A stretch of DNA of 6,397 nt from Succinivibrionaceae bacterium. GTDB taxonomy: Bacteria; Pseudomonadota; Gammaproteobacteria; Enterobacterales; Succinivibrionaceae. Positions 5,793 to 6,397 of the stretch are shown here, in pieces. Position numbers and translations under genes: made by a program. How positions within the stretch are numbered: the first letter of the stretch is position 1; each line of letters opens with the position of its first letter. The notes under the pieces were generated by a model. That model worked only from the letters and a program-made list of their open reading frames with translations. It searched no databases and was not told the origin of the DNA. The stretch covers positions 1 to 6,397 of the forward strand of contig DMTG01000064.1 of assembly GCA_003477345.1 (NCBI GenBank), in the 5' to 3' direction.

Positions 5793-6397
5793 TTTAAGAA
5801 AACAGGGACTGATCTCTTTTGTAGAGAAAGTGACCGGTATCAAAGAGCCTGAGCTTATTTCTTTGAATGGAGACGCCAGCTTCAGGCGCTATTTCAGGTG
5901 TGAAGGCTATATTGCCGTTGATTCTGATCCAAAAACGCAGAAGAATCATGAGTTTTATTCCATTGATAAGGCACTCTCCGAGTCAGGCATTAAAGTCCCA
6001 GAAATAATTTCCATAGATTATGACAGGGGCTATATGCTGCTAGAAGATTTAGGACAGGTGCTGTTTTCAGAGGTAGCGGTGGGCGACCAACAGCGTCACT
6101 GGTATGAAAAGGCCATCGAGCTTCTGCCGAAACTTGTAAGAGTTCCTGCTTCCGGGCTGCCTCTTTATGATGAGAACTTTGTAAATACCGAGCTTGGCAT
6201 CTTCAAAGAGTGGATGCTCGACAAGCATTTAAAACTCTCCTTATCTGATGAAGACAAGACTATGCTCTCTGAGGCCTTTTCCTTTATCAAAAGAGGCTTT
6301 ACAGAGCAGGAGTGCGTTGCTGTGCATCGTGATTTTCACAGTCGCAATATCATGATTTGTGAAAAGCCATCCTCAGATGTGCGCGAGCTGGCGCTTA
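5785..6397 (+). CDS. AmgK-like aminoglycoside phosphotransferase-family kinase, 5' part (COG3178 type)
   Basis: Only the first 204 codons are inside the window and no stop is reached. The kinase-like (APH) fold shows GDASFRRYFR at 29-38 as the nucleotide loop, AVDSDP at 44-49 and LLEDLG at 85-90 in the hinge region. LPLYDENFVNTELGIFKEW falls at 125-143, and the catalytic loop VHRDFHSRNIM at 180-190 has D183 and N188. These blocks match the family of AmgK, the anomeric kinase for N-acetylmuramate and N-acetylglucosamine in Pseudomonas cell-wall recycling. The metal-binding DFQD-type motif would lie just past the edge. GTG 5785 is chosen because it gives the usual short lead of about 28 residues before GDASF and overlaps trmB by 8 bases; its Shine-Dalgarno is poor. 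The family is well supported; the substrate is not, so I leave out the symbol. A murU-like nucleotidyltransferase just downstream would favour AmgK. Confidence 0.8.
   Translation, partial: MTDLRKQGLISFVEKVTGIKEPELISLNGDASFRRYFRCEGYIAVDSDPKTQKNHEFYSIDKALSESGIKVPEIISIDYDRGYMLLEDLGQVLFSEVAVGDQQRHWYEKAIELLPKLVRVPASGLPLYDENFVNTELGIFKEWMLDKHLKLSLSDEDKTMLSEAFSFIKRGFTEQECVAVHRDFHSRNIMICEKPSSDVRELAL

Noticed and set aside
5448..5843. 131-residue open frame on the minus strand
   Set aside because: It lies opposite the well-supported trmB and the start of the kinase gene, shows no recognisable motif, and is best explained as a frame left open by the codons of the + strand genes.

Overview
The window is ordinary, densely packed chromosome from a gammaproteobacterium. 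All six recognisable genes lie on the + strand. RF2 is 365 residues long with its key motifs at the E. coli positions, the prfB-lysS pair is adjacent, and TrmB is E. coli-like. Base composition looks intermediate rather than extreme. A gut or rumen anaerobe of the Succinivibrionaceae/Aeromonadales type would fit, but that is an impression from sequence style and not a demonstrated placement.

Layout. Bases 1-71 are the tail of something upstream that cannot be identified. alr (72-1160) encodes alanine racemase and is followed by a terminator-like hairpin. A gene-free stretch of 222 bases (1161-1382) holds that hairpin, an extended -10 promoter and a small leader hairpin. Next comes prfB (1383-2481), which has a GTG start and the classic in-frame UGA at codon 26 with a programmed +1 frameshift site. 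lysS (2508-4034) follows 26 bases later and dapA (4066-4947) 31 bases after that, each with its own Shine-Dalgarno and no terminator between them, so prfB-lysS-dapA looks like one operon. A long compound hairpin (about 4957-5025) closes it and has a TATAAT on its 3' flank. trmB (GTG start, 5064-5792) then overlaps by 8 bases a 5' partial gene of the AmgK/COG3178 sugar-kinase-like family (5785 to the window end).

The genes fall into two themes. One is translation: RF2, lysyl-tRNA synthetase and tRNA m7G46 methylation. The other is peptidoglycan precursor supply: D-alanine from Alr, the diaminopimelate branch from DapA, and possibly amino-sugar recycling through the AmgK-like kinase. The lysS-dapA pairing links lysine use to lysine/DAP synthesis. 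DapA reads more like alphaproteobacterial enzymes than like E. coli DapA, which hints at transfer.

I saw no mobile element, CRISPR array, tRNA or rRNA gene, or undescribed system. The most interesting points are the frameshift control of the whole prfB-lysS-dapA operon, the atypical DapA, the compound hairpin before trmB, and the trmB-amgK-like overlap.
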